DNA of 64,000 nucleotides from Vigna angularis. Its lineage: Eukaryota; Streptophyta; Magnoliopsida; Fabales; Fabaceae. Position numbers and translations under genes: made by a program. The DNA is taken from NCBI RefSeq assembly GCF_016808095.1, contig NC_068971.1, positions 24,106,501-24,170,500 on the forward strand, given 5' to 3'. The notes under the pieces are model-generated. The model searched no databases. It saw nothing but the letters and a program-made list of their open reading frames with translations, and had not been told where the DNA came from. This document shows positions 32,781 to 42,850 of the stretch, piece after piece; position 1 is the stretch's first letter; every line of letters starts with the position of its first letter.

Positions 32781-33433
32781 CAAACCAATCATTAATAATC
32801 ATACCAAATTACACCCAAATTTGGCTTTTTTGAGTTCACAATTTATGAGGACGATCCCTCAGTCCTCGCCAATTATGAACTATCTGGAGGATTGAGTACC
32901 TCTCCCCGATATGATCGCCAAGGCTTAGGCATATGTGTGTGTAGTACCTCCCAATGAGGATGGGGCAGAAGAAAAAAATGGTATACAAACCAGTTGATTA
33001 CATCATCTGCTAACTCTATTAATTGATGACGAGAGACTAACACTCATACTAGAGAAAAGTATACGAACCAAAAACACTAAAAAATGGTGTAGTAACTAAA
33101 ACCAAAGTGGTTTAATACGTATTTTGGTCCCTCTTTTCGTAGGGTCTGTTCAAATTGGTCCTACTTTTTTTCAAAAGTTTACTAAGATCCCACTTTTCGC
33201 AAAAACGATGCACGTTAGTCCTTTTTGGTTATGGCGTTAAAAAGACTAACGGCACAACTGTCCAGCTGGCATAAAACTGATGAGTTGTACATTTTTCGTT
33301 GAGGTGGCACTGTGAATTGGTGATTCATCCTGAAAACAGAGGATTCATGGTTGTTTTTCCCAAATTAAAAGTTAGGGTTTGTTGGTTACAGGCCTAGCAC
33401 GAACAACAGGGTCTGGTGTGATTTCAACTCCAG

Positions 33434-34128
33434 TAAGATCTTACCCTGGCAGGTTTCAAATGAAGGGAAGCGTAGAAAAGCTTGGCTTACAGAAGTGAAG
33501 TTCCAAGAGAGTATGTTGTGGATTTGTGTATGGTTACCAGTGGAAGCTGAGAACCCCACAAACATGTACTCGTTTAAATAAGGAGAGAGATCCACAGATT
33601 CTGAGAAGATAGGAGTGGAAGGATAATCCTCTTCATTGGCTCTTCGAAGACGAATGTCCATTCTCCTCTGAGGACCATCATAGGTGATCCAAGCGCGGTG
33701 AACAAAACCATCCTTAAGGGAAACACCAACGTCAGAAACATTGATAACTTTGGAAGATACTATGGTACCTAAGTTGATGCCAACATGGTTGTCATTAGGA
33801 TCTCCAAACTCTGGGTTCTGTCTTGTGTCAAACTCCACGGCCACTGCCTTGTAGTCATTTTCACAAGCATCATTGAGCATGCCAAGCCATGGCCCGGGCC
33901 TTCCCACAGTGAACTCATCAGGGACAATGATGAAAGTGAGGCCACTACCCCCATATGCAGCTTGCTCAGAGGCAGTGGAATTGTTGAGTTGAAAAGAGAA
34001 AGTTGTTTGAAAGGAAGCTGGGGTCTTGGTGGTTGGATCTAGCAGGCGAATTGGGAAGGAATAGATCCCTCTACCAGCTTGGTGTCTTATGTCTGCGTAT
34101 TGTGACTCATCTGGGATTTGAAGAGAAC
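33434..34128 (-). pseudogene. Captured L-type (legume) lectin domain fragment
   Basis: A continuous minus-strand reading runs from GSLQIPDESQYADIRHQAGR through GIYSFPIRLLDP, TFSFQLNNS and GGSGLTFIIVPDEFTVGRPG. It then passes the metal-binding core YKAVAVEFDTRQNPEFGDPN with DNHVGINLG, and later AWITYDGPQRRMDIRL, YMFVGFSASTGNHTQIHNIL and SWNF. This is most of a legume-lectin domain as found in lectin receptor-like proteins. There is no signal peptide, transmembrane segment or kinase, and the right edge stops at an acceptor-like AAAAG. It runs into the TIR after CQGKILLE and stops there. No internal stop was found over about 230 codons, which fits a recent capture. Expression or function is not shown. 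Confidence 0.88.
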
Positions 34129-34496
34129 CCTTTTCAAAACATAATCATAATAATTTAGATACAAATGTTAGATCAAGCAAGTTTGAACACATGTATACGG
34201 AATATTGTTCCCTGTGATATGTGTTCTGCAGAATGATAATTTAGAAATGTAATTGTGGATCAAATAAACATGCAGAACACCGTCTCCTTATTATTTTACA
34301 ATTTCTGATTGGTTTAGTCCATAATCAATATTTACAATTTATTGATTGCAGAACACCGTCTCCTTACCCTTTCATTTGCCAACGCTCAAGCTACTACCTT
34401 TGGATACTGCGGTTATTTTTGGGGATTAAATTGTAGTCGGACCCAATTTGTTGATAACTTCTGTTTTTGTCTTCGATTCCATTGAAAATTTATGCA

Positions 34497-34588
34497 GCTG
34501 ATGTGAACTATGTCGTGAAGGTGTCTGGAGTTGAAATCACACCAGACCCTGTTGTTCGTGCTAGGCCTGTAACCAACAAACCCTAACT
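34497..34588 (+). pseudogene. Exon-like fragment spanning the inner edge of the right TIR
   Basis: After an acceptor-like TTTATGCAG the plus strand reads DVNYVVKVSGVEITPDPVVR, then ARPVTNKP and a stop, crossing the TIR edge at 34525. It may be a second captured exon; I cannot name the gene. A 19-bp direct repeat GCAGAACACCGTCTCCTTA occurs just upstream (34272-34290 and about 34349-34367). Confidence 0.35.
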
Positions 34589-35770
34589 TTTAATTTGGGA
34601 AAAACAACCATGAATCCTCTATTTTCAGGATGAATCACCAATTCACAGTGCCACCTCAACGAAAAATGTACAGCTCATCAGTTTTGTGCCAGCTGGACAG
34701 CTGTGCCGTTAGTCTTTTTAACGCCGTAACCAAAAAGGACTAACGTGCATCATTTTTGCGAAAAGTGGGATCTTATTGAACTTTTGAAAAAAAGTAGGAC
34801 CAATTTGAACAGACCCTACGAAAAGAGAGACCAAAATACGTATTAAACCAACCAAAGTTTGGGAGCCAAAAAGATAATACCTTTTCATTAATACTGGCAC
34901 CAGTCCTTATACAAGTCACTTTAAGCATAATCACAGGGACAATAAAAGTAATTAATTCAGTTGATTTTGTTGAATTACAAATGAGACAAATTTATCATCA
35001 TTATTAATGACTTTTAAAATTATTTTTTCATTATTTATTAATAAAAACACATATTTGTAATATTTAATACGTGCAAAGAAGGAAAATCAATAATGCTTCA
35101 TAGAAACTATAAAATGCCTTATAAAAGAACATCAATTAAGAATCGCAGGATTACTTAGTTTCATGACTCCATGTTCTTACTATTTTCTTGTGCGGCTGGA
35201 TTATAATTATTGACTGAATATTTAACACTCCATTTCACATCTATGTTTTTCCTATTTTGTAAAAGTATAATTAAGTGATAATATTCAATAAAAGAACAAA
35301 GACGAAATAATTATATACATATTCATTCCAGAGGATTAACCAACACTTAAGCAACATTGGAAGAGACCAGAGGAAAGATAAACCAGATACTAACTAATCA
35401 CATTTTTCATCCATGAAATGCAAATCCAAGACCAATTGGCAAAATTAACTTCACATTTTTCAATAAATTGAGAGAGGAACAATACGTTACAGCTACAAGA
35501 AAATTTTCAATTCGCAATAAAATTGCTTTGTAATCCTAAAGACTAAAAAATATACAAACAAGGCGGTTTAGTTTTACAAAAGGACTGTTAACGGAAAATT
35601 TGAAATGAACTATTCCACCCATCAAGATTGTTGTAGATTCATTAACAGAACAATTCATCCGAAATTCAATGTGAACTGCATAATTTGATGAAGCTAGCTC
35701 TTGTGAAGTATGTATCAGAGAGGTTTGGGTAGTGATCAGAAACAATCCTCAGCTTCTATGCAACAACATT

Positions 35771-35899
35771 CTACTTATCACCACCACCAAACATTCCCAT
35801 CATATCTTTAGCAGATCTCATCTGCTTCATCAAGCTTTGTAACCCACCCATGCCTCCGATTTGTTTTAACATCTGAGGAGGGAGGACTTTGCTCATGTG
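35771..35899 (-). pseudogene. Captured last exon of an SRP54 (signal recognition particle 54 kDa) gene
   Basis: Forty-two codons and a TAG on the minus strand read [40 protein letters not shown] and DK. This matches the methionine- and glycine-rich C-terminal tail of plant SRP54 proteins, which bind 7S RNA and signal peptides in the cytosol. A 3'-splice site (poly-T, then AAGCAG) precedes the exon, so genomic DNA rather than cDNA was captured. SRP54's untranslated tail seems to follow (to about 35540). It lies inside the older MULE, and no other SRP54 exon is present. Confidence 0.85.
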
Positions 35900-35929
35900 C
35901 TGCTTAAAAAAAAAAAAAAAAAACACAAT

Positions 35930-36000
35930 TTAACATCTTGTTCGACTTTACCCATCAACCACCAAAGAACCCCAAGAGTCACACCTAACACAGCAGCCAT
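35930..36000 (-). pseudogene. Possible captured first exon (unidentified) upstream of the SRP54 exon
   Basis: An ATG at 36000 (minus) opens MAAVLGVTLGVLWWLMGKVE and runs into the intron before the SRP54 exon. Upstream are leader-like phrases (CTCTCTTATTCC). It looks like the start of a different gene joined to the SRP54 tail in the same direction. I do not recognise it. Confidence 0.35.
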
Positions 36001-36135
36001 GGCGCCGTGATGGATGGTGGTCTCAAACTTGAAAGAGAGCAAAAGGGTTTTGTTGCGAAAGGAATAAGAGAGAGTCAGCGTTTCCCAACAAGGACTTGAA
36101 GATGTTGACGTGGATAGTTAAATGTTATCTTGGGT

Positions 36136-36291
36136 TTTGCACATCTGGACAGTTAATCGTTAATGATTTAAACAGTGTTTACAAAAATGACTAAATCAAA
36201 CATAAATTACAATTTTTAAAACTATATTGAACAGATTAAAAATATTAGGACCATCTCCAAAAAAATTGCGAGCATAAATGCTATTAAGCCG
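36136..36291 (-). repeat. Right terminal inverted repeat of the older MULE
   Basis: Inverted counterpart of 31928-32092. The extra G at 36291 before the duplication TTTAGTATA suggests a 10-bp duplication with one change as an alternative. Confidence 0.75.
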
Positions 36292-36851
36292 TTTAGTATA
36301 TTATTACTAACTATCAGTTATTTATTTGCTGTGTAGAGGTTTCATATATTATTTTTCTTTTCGTGTTATCAACTATGAATTATATTTCTACAACGTTTAC
36401 GAAAGAAATTTGCAATATGTGATATAACAATCAACAAAATTTGATAGCAACGTATATGATTGATTTTTTTTCTGTGCTCTTAAAAGATCGTCAACTTTCT
36501 TCTTCTAGCCCGCCAATCTTTTTCCTCAAATCTATTCTTTTCTATCTTACCTTGTCCCATCTCATTTTATTTTTATACAGTGGTAATAAAAATTGAGATA
36601 AAAGCTTTCCTTAATTGGAGAAGTAATTTGCACAAGTAATTAGCATCTAGAAATATGAAGTATAAACCGTCGTCTTTAAGGCAATGGCTGAGAACATTGT
36701 AAATGAAAAATATATTTATTGCAACTAAGCAAAATTGAATTGGTTCAACTGATCAGTCTAAAGTAATGTACACCACGAAACAATCCTAAATCTTCACAAG
36801 TCCGAAAGCCATTTCAGCATGCATGTGTTTAAAATGTAAGCCAGAAGCTTT

Positions 36852-39800
36852 TCAACTCGTGAACACCCTATTCTTCAAAATCTTTTCCGCTTCAGTTTCA
36901 CTCAAATGTCTCAACCCATTCTCCTTCAACCACTTCTTCCCCCCTGCCTTACATTCTTCCACTTCATTTTTACCCAACTTCAACAACTTCTGACCTTCAC
37001 TTGTTTTTGGAAAAAATCCTTCAGGTCTCAAACACCATGATCCAAATACCCCAAATAAAACGTCCAAGTCATTACCAAATCTGTCAACACCACTTCTGTG
37101 AAATTTTACATTGCTCATAAGAATACCATTAAAAAGTAACCGATCAATTCCTGCCGCCAAACTTCTCCAAACCCCAACGAAATCCCTAGCGTTCAAACCC
37201 ACTTCTACTACCGATGTTTTACTTTGCAGATAATTCAGGGCTTCTACTAGAGCCTTCGACACAGTCCATCCTTCTTCACCCTTCTGCCATTGCTTCTTGT
37301 TCTTCATATAGTCCCTAGAGAGAGCGTCAAAACCCCTCAAAATAACTAGGGATATCTTTTCAACCCACTCTGTTCTGAACTCTTCCAACTTTTTTATCTC
37401 GTCATCAAAAATAACCCTTCTGGAACTTTCTGGCAACCCTTCATAAATATTAGCACTACTTTCCATTCCTGCCTCATCATCCTCACCCATCCCCATCTCA
37501 AGGAAGAAGACATCTTCAGACCATTCCTTTATAACAGATTCGAAGTAGTGAGCAGCATTGACAGAAATTGTAACCTTTAATACAGCATCGTCATCAGTTA
37601 ACGCTGTCAAACCTTCAGCTTCTTGGCAGCGGATAAGTATGGAATCAAAAAAATTTCTTATAATAGGAAGACCTACTAACCTGAGAAATTTCGACCTCAG
37701 ACTTACTCTAGGCAATGATCGACAGCGATCAATTACAGATGCTAGATGGCGAAGAAAGGAATTAGAAATCAGAGGAGACTTGTAATCATCAGTATAGGAT
37801 GAAAGAACAGCACCCTCAACCTTCTTTACCCAATAATTCTCATTTTGGATGTCTAGTTTCAACTTATGTAGGGCATCATCTAGCTCTATTTCAGCCCATA
37901 GATCAAGCCAGTCTGGACGATCACAAAATATGGCTAGAGATGAAATTTTTTGCATAATATCATCATCGTCAAAGGATAGCAAGACCCCAGAATTCTCTAC
38001 TAAAGACTTAATTCTTTTGTCAAAAGCTATCATCAAGTCAATGAGATGTAGCCATGATATTCTAGCAGATGACTGAGTGCCGGTAGCACTCTCTTCGTCT
38101 AGTTGACTAATGTAACTAGGGAAAATTTCTTTTGCCATGTATGTGGTTAATGAAGTTACCATTGCTGAGATCCATTCTTCTCTACAACTATAACCAAGTA
38201 ACATTGCTTCATCCACCAATGGCTGCAACAATTCATCCATAGAGTCAACAAAATCCCTTGTGATTTTATATACAAGTGTAAAAATAAATTCCGGTTTATC
38301 AATCCATTTGGAGAAATGCCGTTGGGAAGCTAACGATAATGGATTCACAAGCTCTTCTATTACCCAAAGTGGTTGTCGCAGGGCAACTTCCCTGTCATGG
38401 CCCTCAAGTTGTCTAACTTTCCTTTTCCTTTGCAACTCTTGTAGATTGCACAAAGCAAAAAAATTTTCTGAGTACCTGAGTTTAAGATCCGCTTGCATAC
38501 TCAGCAGAGGATTTGAGACTTGATTCACAGTCCTTGCATCTGAATTAGAGGAGGTAAAGGCCGAAAGAGGTGGGGGCCATCCAAGCGAAGTAAGAAGTGC
38601 TCGATGCTCAGCAATTGCCTGGGGCCTCAAAATAGCAAGAGCTCGGTCCACCCTGTGATCAACAGCTGACACAAGTTGCTTCCACTGAGGATGTGCTTTT
38701 GTAATTGAAGCTAATATGCCTTCTGTTGTTTTCAGTGTTTTAATAGCAAGCATATGCATTTCCTGAAACATTTGAGATAAATTAAGGAATATGGTGATAA
38801 TGCAGTTTCCATTATCATCTGGCAAATATTGTAAAAGCATGCTCACTTGTGAATTTTGACTAGAAGAATGTTTCCTCATGCTTTTGCTCATAGTAAATGA
38901 TACAGCATCCTCAATATCGCCCACTAAAGTATCGAGTTTAAGCGCTGTCTCTGGAAGACAAAACAAAGAAAGGACTCTCAAGAAACAAACAACATTCACA
39001 AAAGGTAACACCTAAGAACTCAAACCAAATGCGGTATGTATGACAACAACCACTGAAAACCATAATATTTCTTGATTATCACACCAAATCCATATCATAA
39101 AAACCATTAAAATTGACTTCTTCGCAAGTTAAAGCTAACTTATGCTCAAGTTAAAAGTTAAAACGTGGAGAAGTTACATAAGAGTTTTTATAAATTAGTT
39201 TATGCATGAACTACTTTCAAATTATGGAGAAATCAATTTCTTTGTTCTTCTAGTTTTCCTCTCCTAAAAGTTCTTATGGAGAAGCATGTTCAAGCATGGT
39301 ACTTCGATTCTGTCTCCAGAAAGACATAGAGAATGAAAAGAAAGCAACGCCTAGGAAATCAAGCCAAATTAGATAACCATAACTGAAAAGGCTTAACACA
39401 GTTCTTGATAATCACAACAACGATCATGAAACACAAATGCTTAGTCATCTTTCAATTCCTCCTAGCCCATCAATGTTCATTGATTTGCAAAGAAAGTATA
39501 AAGTTCAAGAGCCGTTTGTTGATGACACAAATGAAGTTTTAAGAAACAATAGCACAGTTCAAAAGAATAGATAATACCTAAGACTCAAATTCGTACCAAA
39601 ACATTGAAGATAACTACAACTAATCTACATCACAACAATCGACCAAACACAGAACCATCTTATCAAAAATCTTCTAACAATCTTCTTCATTTTGCACAAT
39701 TTAAAAGAAAAAGGAAAAAGGAAAAAAAAAACAACCTGCATAAACACGAACCGTCTCCAACCTAGCCACTTCCTTCGCCAAAGCCGCAAGTTCCTCTTTG

Positions 39801-40212
39801 AAACCCTTACCATCCGCTTTGCCTCTTCCTCCATCTTCACTCAATAAAACCAAAACCAAAACCAAAACCATTCCTCAAAATTCAACGCAGTAAGATGACC
39901 TAAAAAGGCAAAAAATGATTATCCAATCGAACCTGGCACGACAGTGGAGGAGAGGGCAGCCAACCTATCGGTGACGTGGCCGAATAGGCCGTGGATTTCG
40001 CCGGAGAAGGAGGCGTAAGCGGCGAGACCCTCTCCGAGTCTCCGAGTCAACTCGTCGAGCGCGCGATCCAACTCGGCGCACTGAGTCTGGAGCTCGGAGA
40101 CGAAGTTGGGAGCATCGGCGAGGGCGCATTGGGTATGGAATCTGTGGTCGAGGAAGGAGAGTGCGGAGGGTGAGAGATGAGATGGTGGAGGTAGCGTTTG
40201 GAGCGACTCCAT
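36852..40212 (-). CDS. MAG2: RINT1/TIP20-family ER tethering protein, MAG2-like
   Basis: Coding exons by homology and splice sites: 40212-39933, 39873-39736, 38950-38847 and 38762-36852, giving about 810 residues (Arabidopsis MAG2 is about 795). MAG2-type proteins are peripheral ER-membrane tethering factors. They work with ZW10-like and SEC20-type partners and SNAREs in Golgi-to-ER traffic and seed storage protein export. Visible landmarks are the N-terminal SPSALSFLDHRF, coiled-coil-prone ELQTQCAELDRALDELTRRL, ETALKLDTLVGDIEDAV, HAIKTLKTTE-like AIKTLKTTEGI and VDHRVDRALAILRPQAIAEH. The RINT1/TIP20 domain follows with ASQRHFSKWIDKPEFIFTLV, FCDRPDWLDLWAEIEL and WSEDVFFLEMG, and the end is AEKILKNRVF. 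The acceptor of exon 2 is uncertain: 39873 keeps the frame but adds a low-complexity VLVLVLV stretch. An 84-bp intron (38846-38763) has no stop in frame, so retention would only add 28 residues. Confidence 0.93.
38763..38846 (-). other. 84-bp in-frame intron of the MAG2-like gene
   Basis: On the minus strand it runs GTGAGCATG to CAAATGTTTCAG. It is phase 0, a multiple of three, and free of stops. The 28 codons it would add interrupt a stretch aligned without gap in Arabidopsis MAG2 (between SSSQNSQ and EMHMLAIKTLKTTEG), so it is normally spliced out. Confidence 0.75.
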
Positions 40213-40716
40213 CGTGAAGCTAGAATTCTGATTATTCTCGAAGGCTCTTCACCGCCGTGTGCGGCTGTTCTGCGCTTCCGGTGTCGGATTCCGCTGAACC
40301 TCTGAAAGATACGAACCTTGACACATAGGGCGTGGGTTGGTTCGCTTCATCCTATATTTTACCTTTTTTTATTTTTTATTTTTTGCATCTTTAATGTTCA
40401 TGTTAAAATGAGGCAAACACTAACTAGTGCTTTTATGACACTGGATAAGACCACTTTTTAAGAAATTAAAAAGGATTTTTATTATGGAGATATGGAAAAA
40501 TACATTTTTAATATTTTTATTGTGTTTTTTTATAATTTTTAATAACTTTTTTATTGTTTAATAAGCCTTTTAGAAACACTAGTTAAGTTAATAAAACTCT
40601 TCAAATTATATTTAAGATTAAAGAAATGTTTTATTTCTCAAATTTTCTTCATAAAAAGTTTATAAGTTCCTTGTATATACTGAATATTGGTATGTGGTTT
40701 CCATTTATAATGACCG

Positions 40717-40720
<4 letters not shown>

Positions 40721-40762
<42 letters not shown>
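40721..40762 (+). repeat. (AT)n microsatellite
   Basis: About 20 TA units. Confidence 0.95.
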
Positions 40763-40766
<4 letters not shown>

Positions 40767-41073
40767 CTTATTTTCTTATTTTCTTCTAAAGGTTTCTACA
40801 ATTTACAAATTTAATATCTATTAATTAAAATTAATTAATAATATATTTAATTAGTAGAATATTAGTAGAATATTCTCTTTCAATTACTTATGACGGAAAT
40901 AATAAATCATACTAATGCGTATTGTTTCCGGATTTAAATTTATTTAATAACAAAAAATATCAATAGAAATCACTTACTCTATATTCAATGAATGAAGAAG
41001 TAAATTTTCTATTAATATTTCATAGTAAAAGGAGATTATATTAAATAATTTGAAAATGAATTATAAAAAAATC

Positions 41074-41077
<4 letters not shown>

Positions 41078-41146
<69 letters not shown>
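41078..41146 (+). repeat. (AT)n microsatellite
   Basis: About 34 AT units. Confidence 0.95.
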
Positions 41147-41149
<3 letters not shown>

Positions 41150-41269
41150 TAGTATTATATTTCTAAATAATATATATACTTTTATTCAAATATTTCACAT
41201 GCATAAAATTTATTAAATTTTTATTAATTTTAAAATTTTGAATCAATTAAATATAGTTTTGAGTTAACT

Positions 41270-42110
41270 TTATTTGATTTAGTTTCAGCTTTATTTAACT
41301 TGATATGAATTAGGTTGACTTGATTTTATTTAGGTTTTGTTTGACTTACTTTCTCTTGAATCTAATTTGACTTGACTTTATCTTTGTTCATTTTTGTTTT
41401 GGCTTGGATCTAATTTGACTTGATTTTATTTTTGTTCAATGTCGTTTTGGCTTGGATCTAATTTGACTTGACTTTATCTTTGTTCAATTTCGTTTGATGT
41501 GAATTCATTCCAACTCAATTTAACATTAAATAGGTTGACTTGGCTCAATATGGGTCTTACAGACTCAACCTAACGTGAATATGAATTAATTAATCAAGTA
41601 TTTGTCCAAACCAACTTAGTCCAATGTGGATCAATGCTCATTTAACTAAATGTAAACCCAAACTGACTCGACTTAACATCGATCTTACTCATTTTGACTC
41701 AATATGGAAATTACCAACTTGATCTTAACTTGAAATTAGTCCTAATTTGGCCTTAGATTATTATAACTTGAATTAGCCTAACATGGAATTGGGATGATTA
41801 AACTTGAACTTAGTCCAAGCCGATTTGGTTACTAAAACAGATCTTTATCATCTCGTTCCTAACATGTCATCCAACTTGGTCTTGACTTCACTCAACCTGA
41901 GCAAATCTAACCCAATTTGATCCATCCTAAGATCAAATTAACCTAACTTTATCTAGGTCCAACCCAACAAACCTTGCATGGTTTTAGTCTAACATAACTT
42001 TACTTGGATTTGACATGACCAAAATTAACTTAAGTCTTGATTAGTCCAACTTCCTCCTTTAGCTTAACTTAATCTAAGTTCGATTTAGCTTAGCTTTAAC
42101 CAACCCAACC
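41270..42110 (+). repeat. Degenerate minisatellite-like region
   Basis: The clearest part is 41340-41500, with units of about 60 bp: TTGGCTTGGATCTAATTTGA, then CTTGATTTTATTTTTGTTCA. Further right, short phrases AACTTGACTTAAC, CCAACCCAAC and TCTAACATG recur irregularly to about 42110. Confidence 0.55.
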
Positions 42111-42850
42111 CAACTTTTAAAATATAAAAAATTACCTAATTTATATTCAAAAAATATAAATCTAAATTTAAGATAATAAATTCATTAAAATAAAATAAAA
42201 ATAACATAGAACAAGATAATTGTAGATTGGCTCTGAAAATGTAAATTTTTTATCCATCCCTGATATCGAGGTTCCATGTCTAATATCTAGGGTACGAAAA
42301 TATCAAAGCCCCATGGTTTCTCTTGTGCCTTAGGACTGAGTTTTGATAATCTTAAAAGCTATGTTTCTACTTTGAAAAGCTCCTCACCCGAAAATGATCT
42401 CTGAATTTATTTTGGATTTCAAAGGACCAAGTATTGGGATAAATTATCATTAAACATTTAACAGGAAATTCATCGTGAAAATTATAGAACCAAAATCACA
42501 AAACCCAAGTTGTTCGAACAAGTCCCTTTAAATATTATTAGCACCCACTCCATGTTTAAATATCATTATTTTACAAACATGGCATTATATTGAGCCTAAA
42601 CTTTGGATGTTGAAGCACTGCACAATTTCTAGAACCAGGAGTCTGCATAATTGTGTGACTATATTTGATTTAAAAAACAATAGGGGCTACCTAAAGCAAA
42701 GAGTTATGGAGAAAAGAAAAACAAAAAATTACAGCATTCTCTAGACCATCATAAACTACCCTCTCATTCAGATGAGAAAAAGAGGAAAACACAACGTAAG
42801 TAGTAAGTGAAAATCAATAGTTTGATTAATAAGCATGTTGAACTGAAACC

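Larger units (their letters stand above)
33109..34849. mobile_element. Pack-MULE carrying an L-type lectin gene fragment
   Basis: Terminal inverted repeats of 325 bp at 33109-33433 and 34525-34849 differ at only about nine positions and have no indels. They start GGTTTAATACGTATTTTGGT. A perfect 9-bp duplication AACCAAAGT flanks the element (33100-33108 and 34850-34858); 9-bp duplications are the mark of Mutator-like elements. There is no transposase. The inside holds a lectin gene piece on the minus strand and an exon-like piece on the plus strand near 34497. It inserted into the older MULE. Confidence 0.95.
31928..36291. mobile_element. Older Mutator-like element carrying host gene pieces, host of a younger MULE
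   Basis: The two ends are inverted: GGCTTAATAGCACTGATAG at 31928 and its counterpart GGCTTAATAGCATTTATGC on the minus strand from 36290. The terminal inverted repeat can be followed for about 165 bp to the phrase AACTGTCCAGCTG/AACTGTCCAGATG. A 9-bp duplication TTTAGTATA lies at 31919-31927 and 36292-36300. No MULE transposase is seen. The cargo includes an SRP54 last exon (35771-35899), a short exon-like start (36000 down), a degenerate repeat at 32517-32780, and the nested Pack-MULE at 33109-34849. Confidence 0.8.
40213..42850. other. Intergenic spacer between the MAG2-like and TMKL1-like genes
   Basis: No gene is supported. The first 150 bp form the promoter and leader region of the MAG2-like gene (GC-rich to about 40330). 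The rest is AT-rich with two (AT)n arrays and a degenerate repeat built on TTTGACTTGATTTTATTTTT. The stretch from 42140 is the 3' flank of the TMKL1-like gene. Confidence 0.6.

Noticed and set aside
33386..33907. Lectin reading as a standing lectin gene
   Set aside because: It lacks a start region, signal peptide and normal end, and sits wholly inside a transposon with TIRs and a 9-bp TSD.
37558..38523. Plus-strand open frames opposite the MAG2-like gene
   Set aside because: They are antisense shadows of a long conserved coding exon with no similarity of their own.
40626..40814. Open frame with alternating Ile/Tyr
   Set aside because: It is the (AT)n array at 40721-40762, with no homology outside it.
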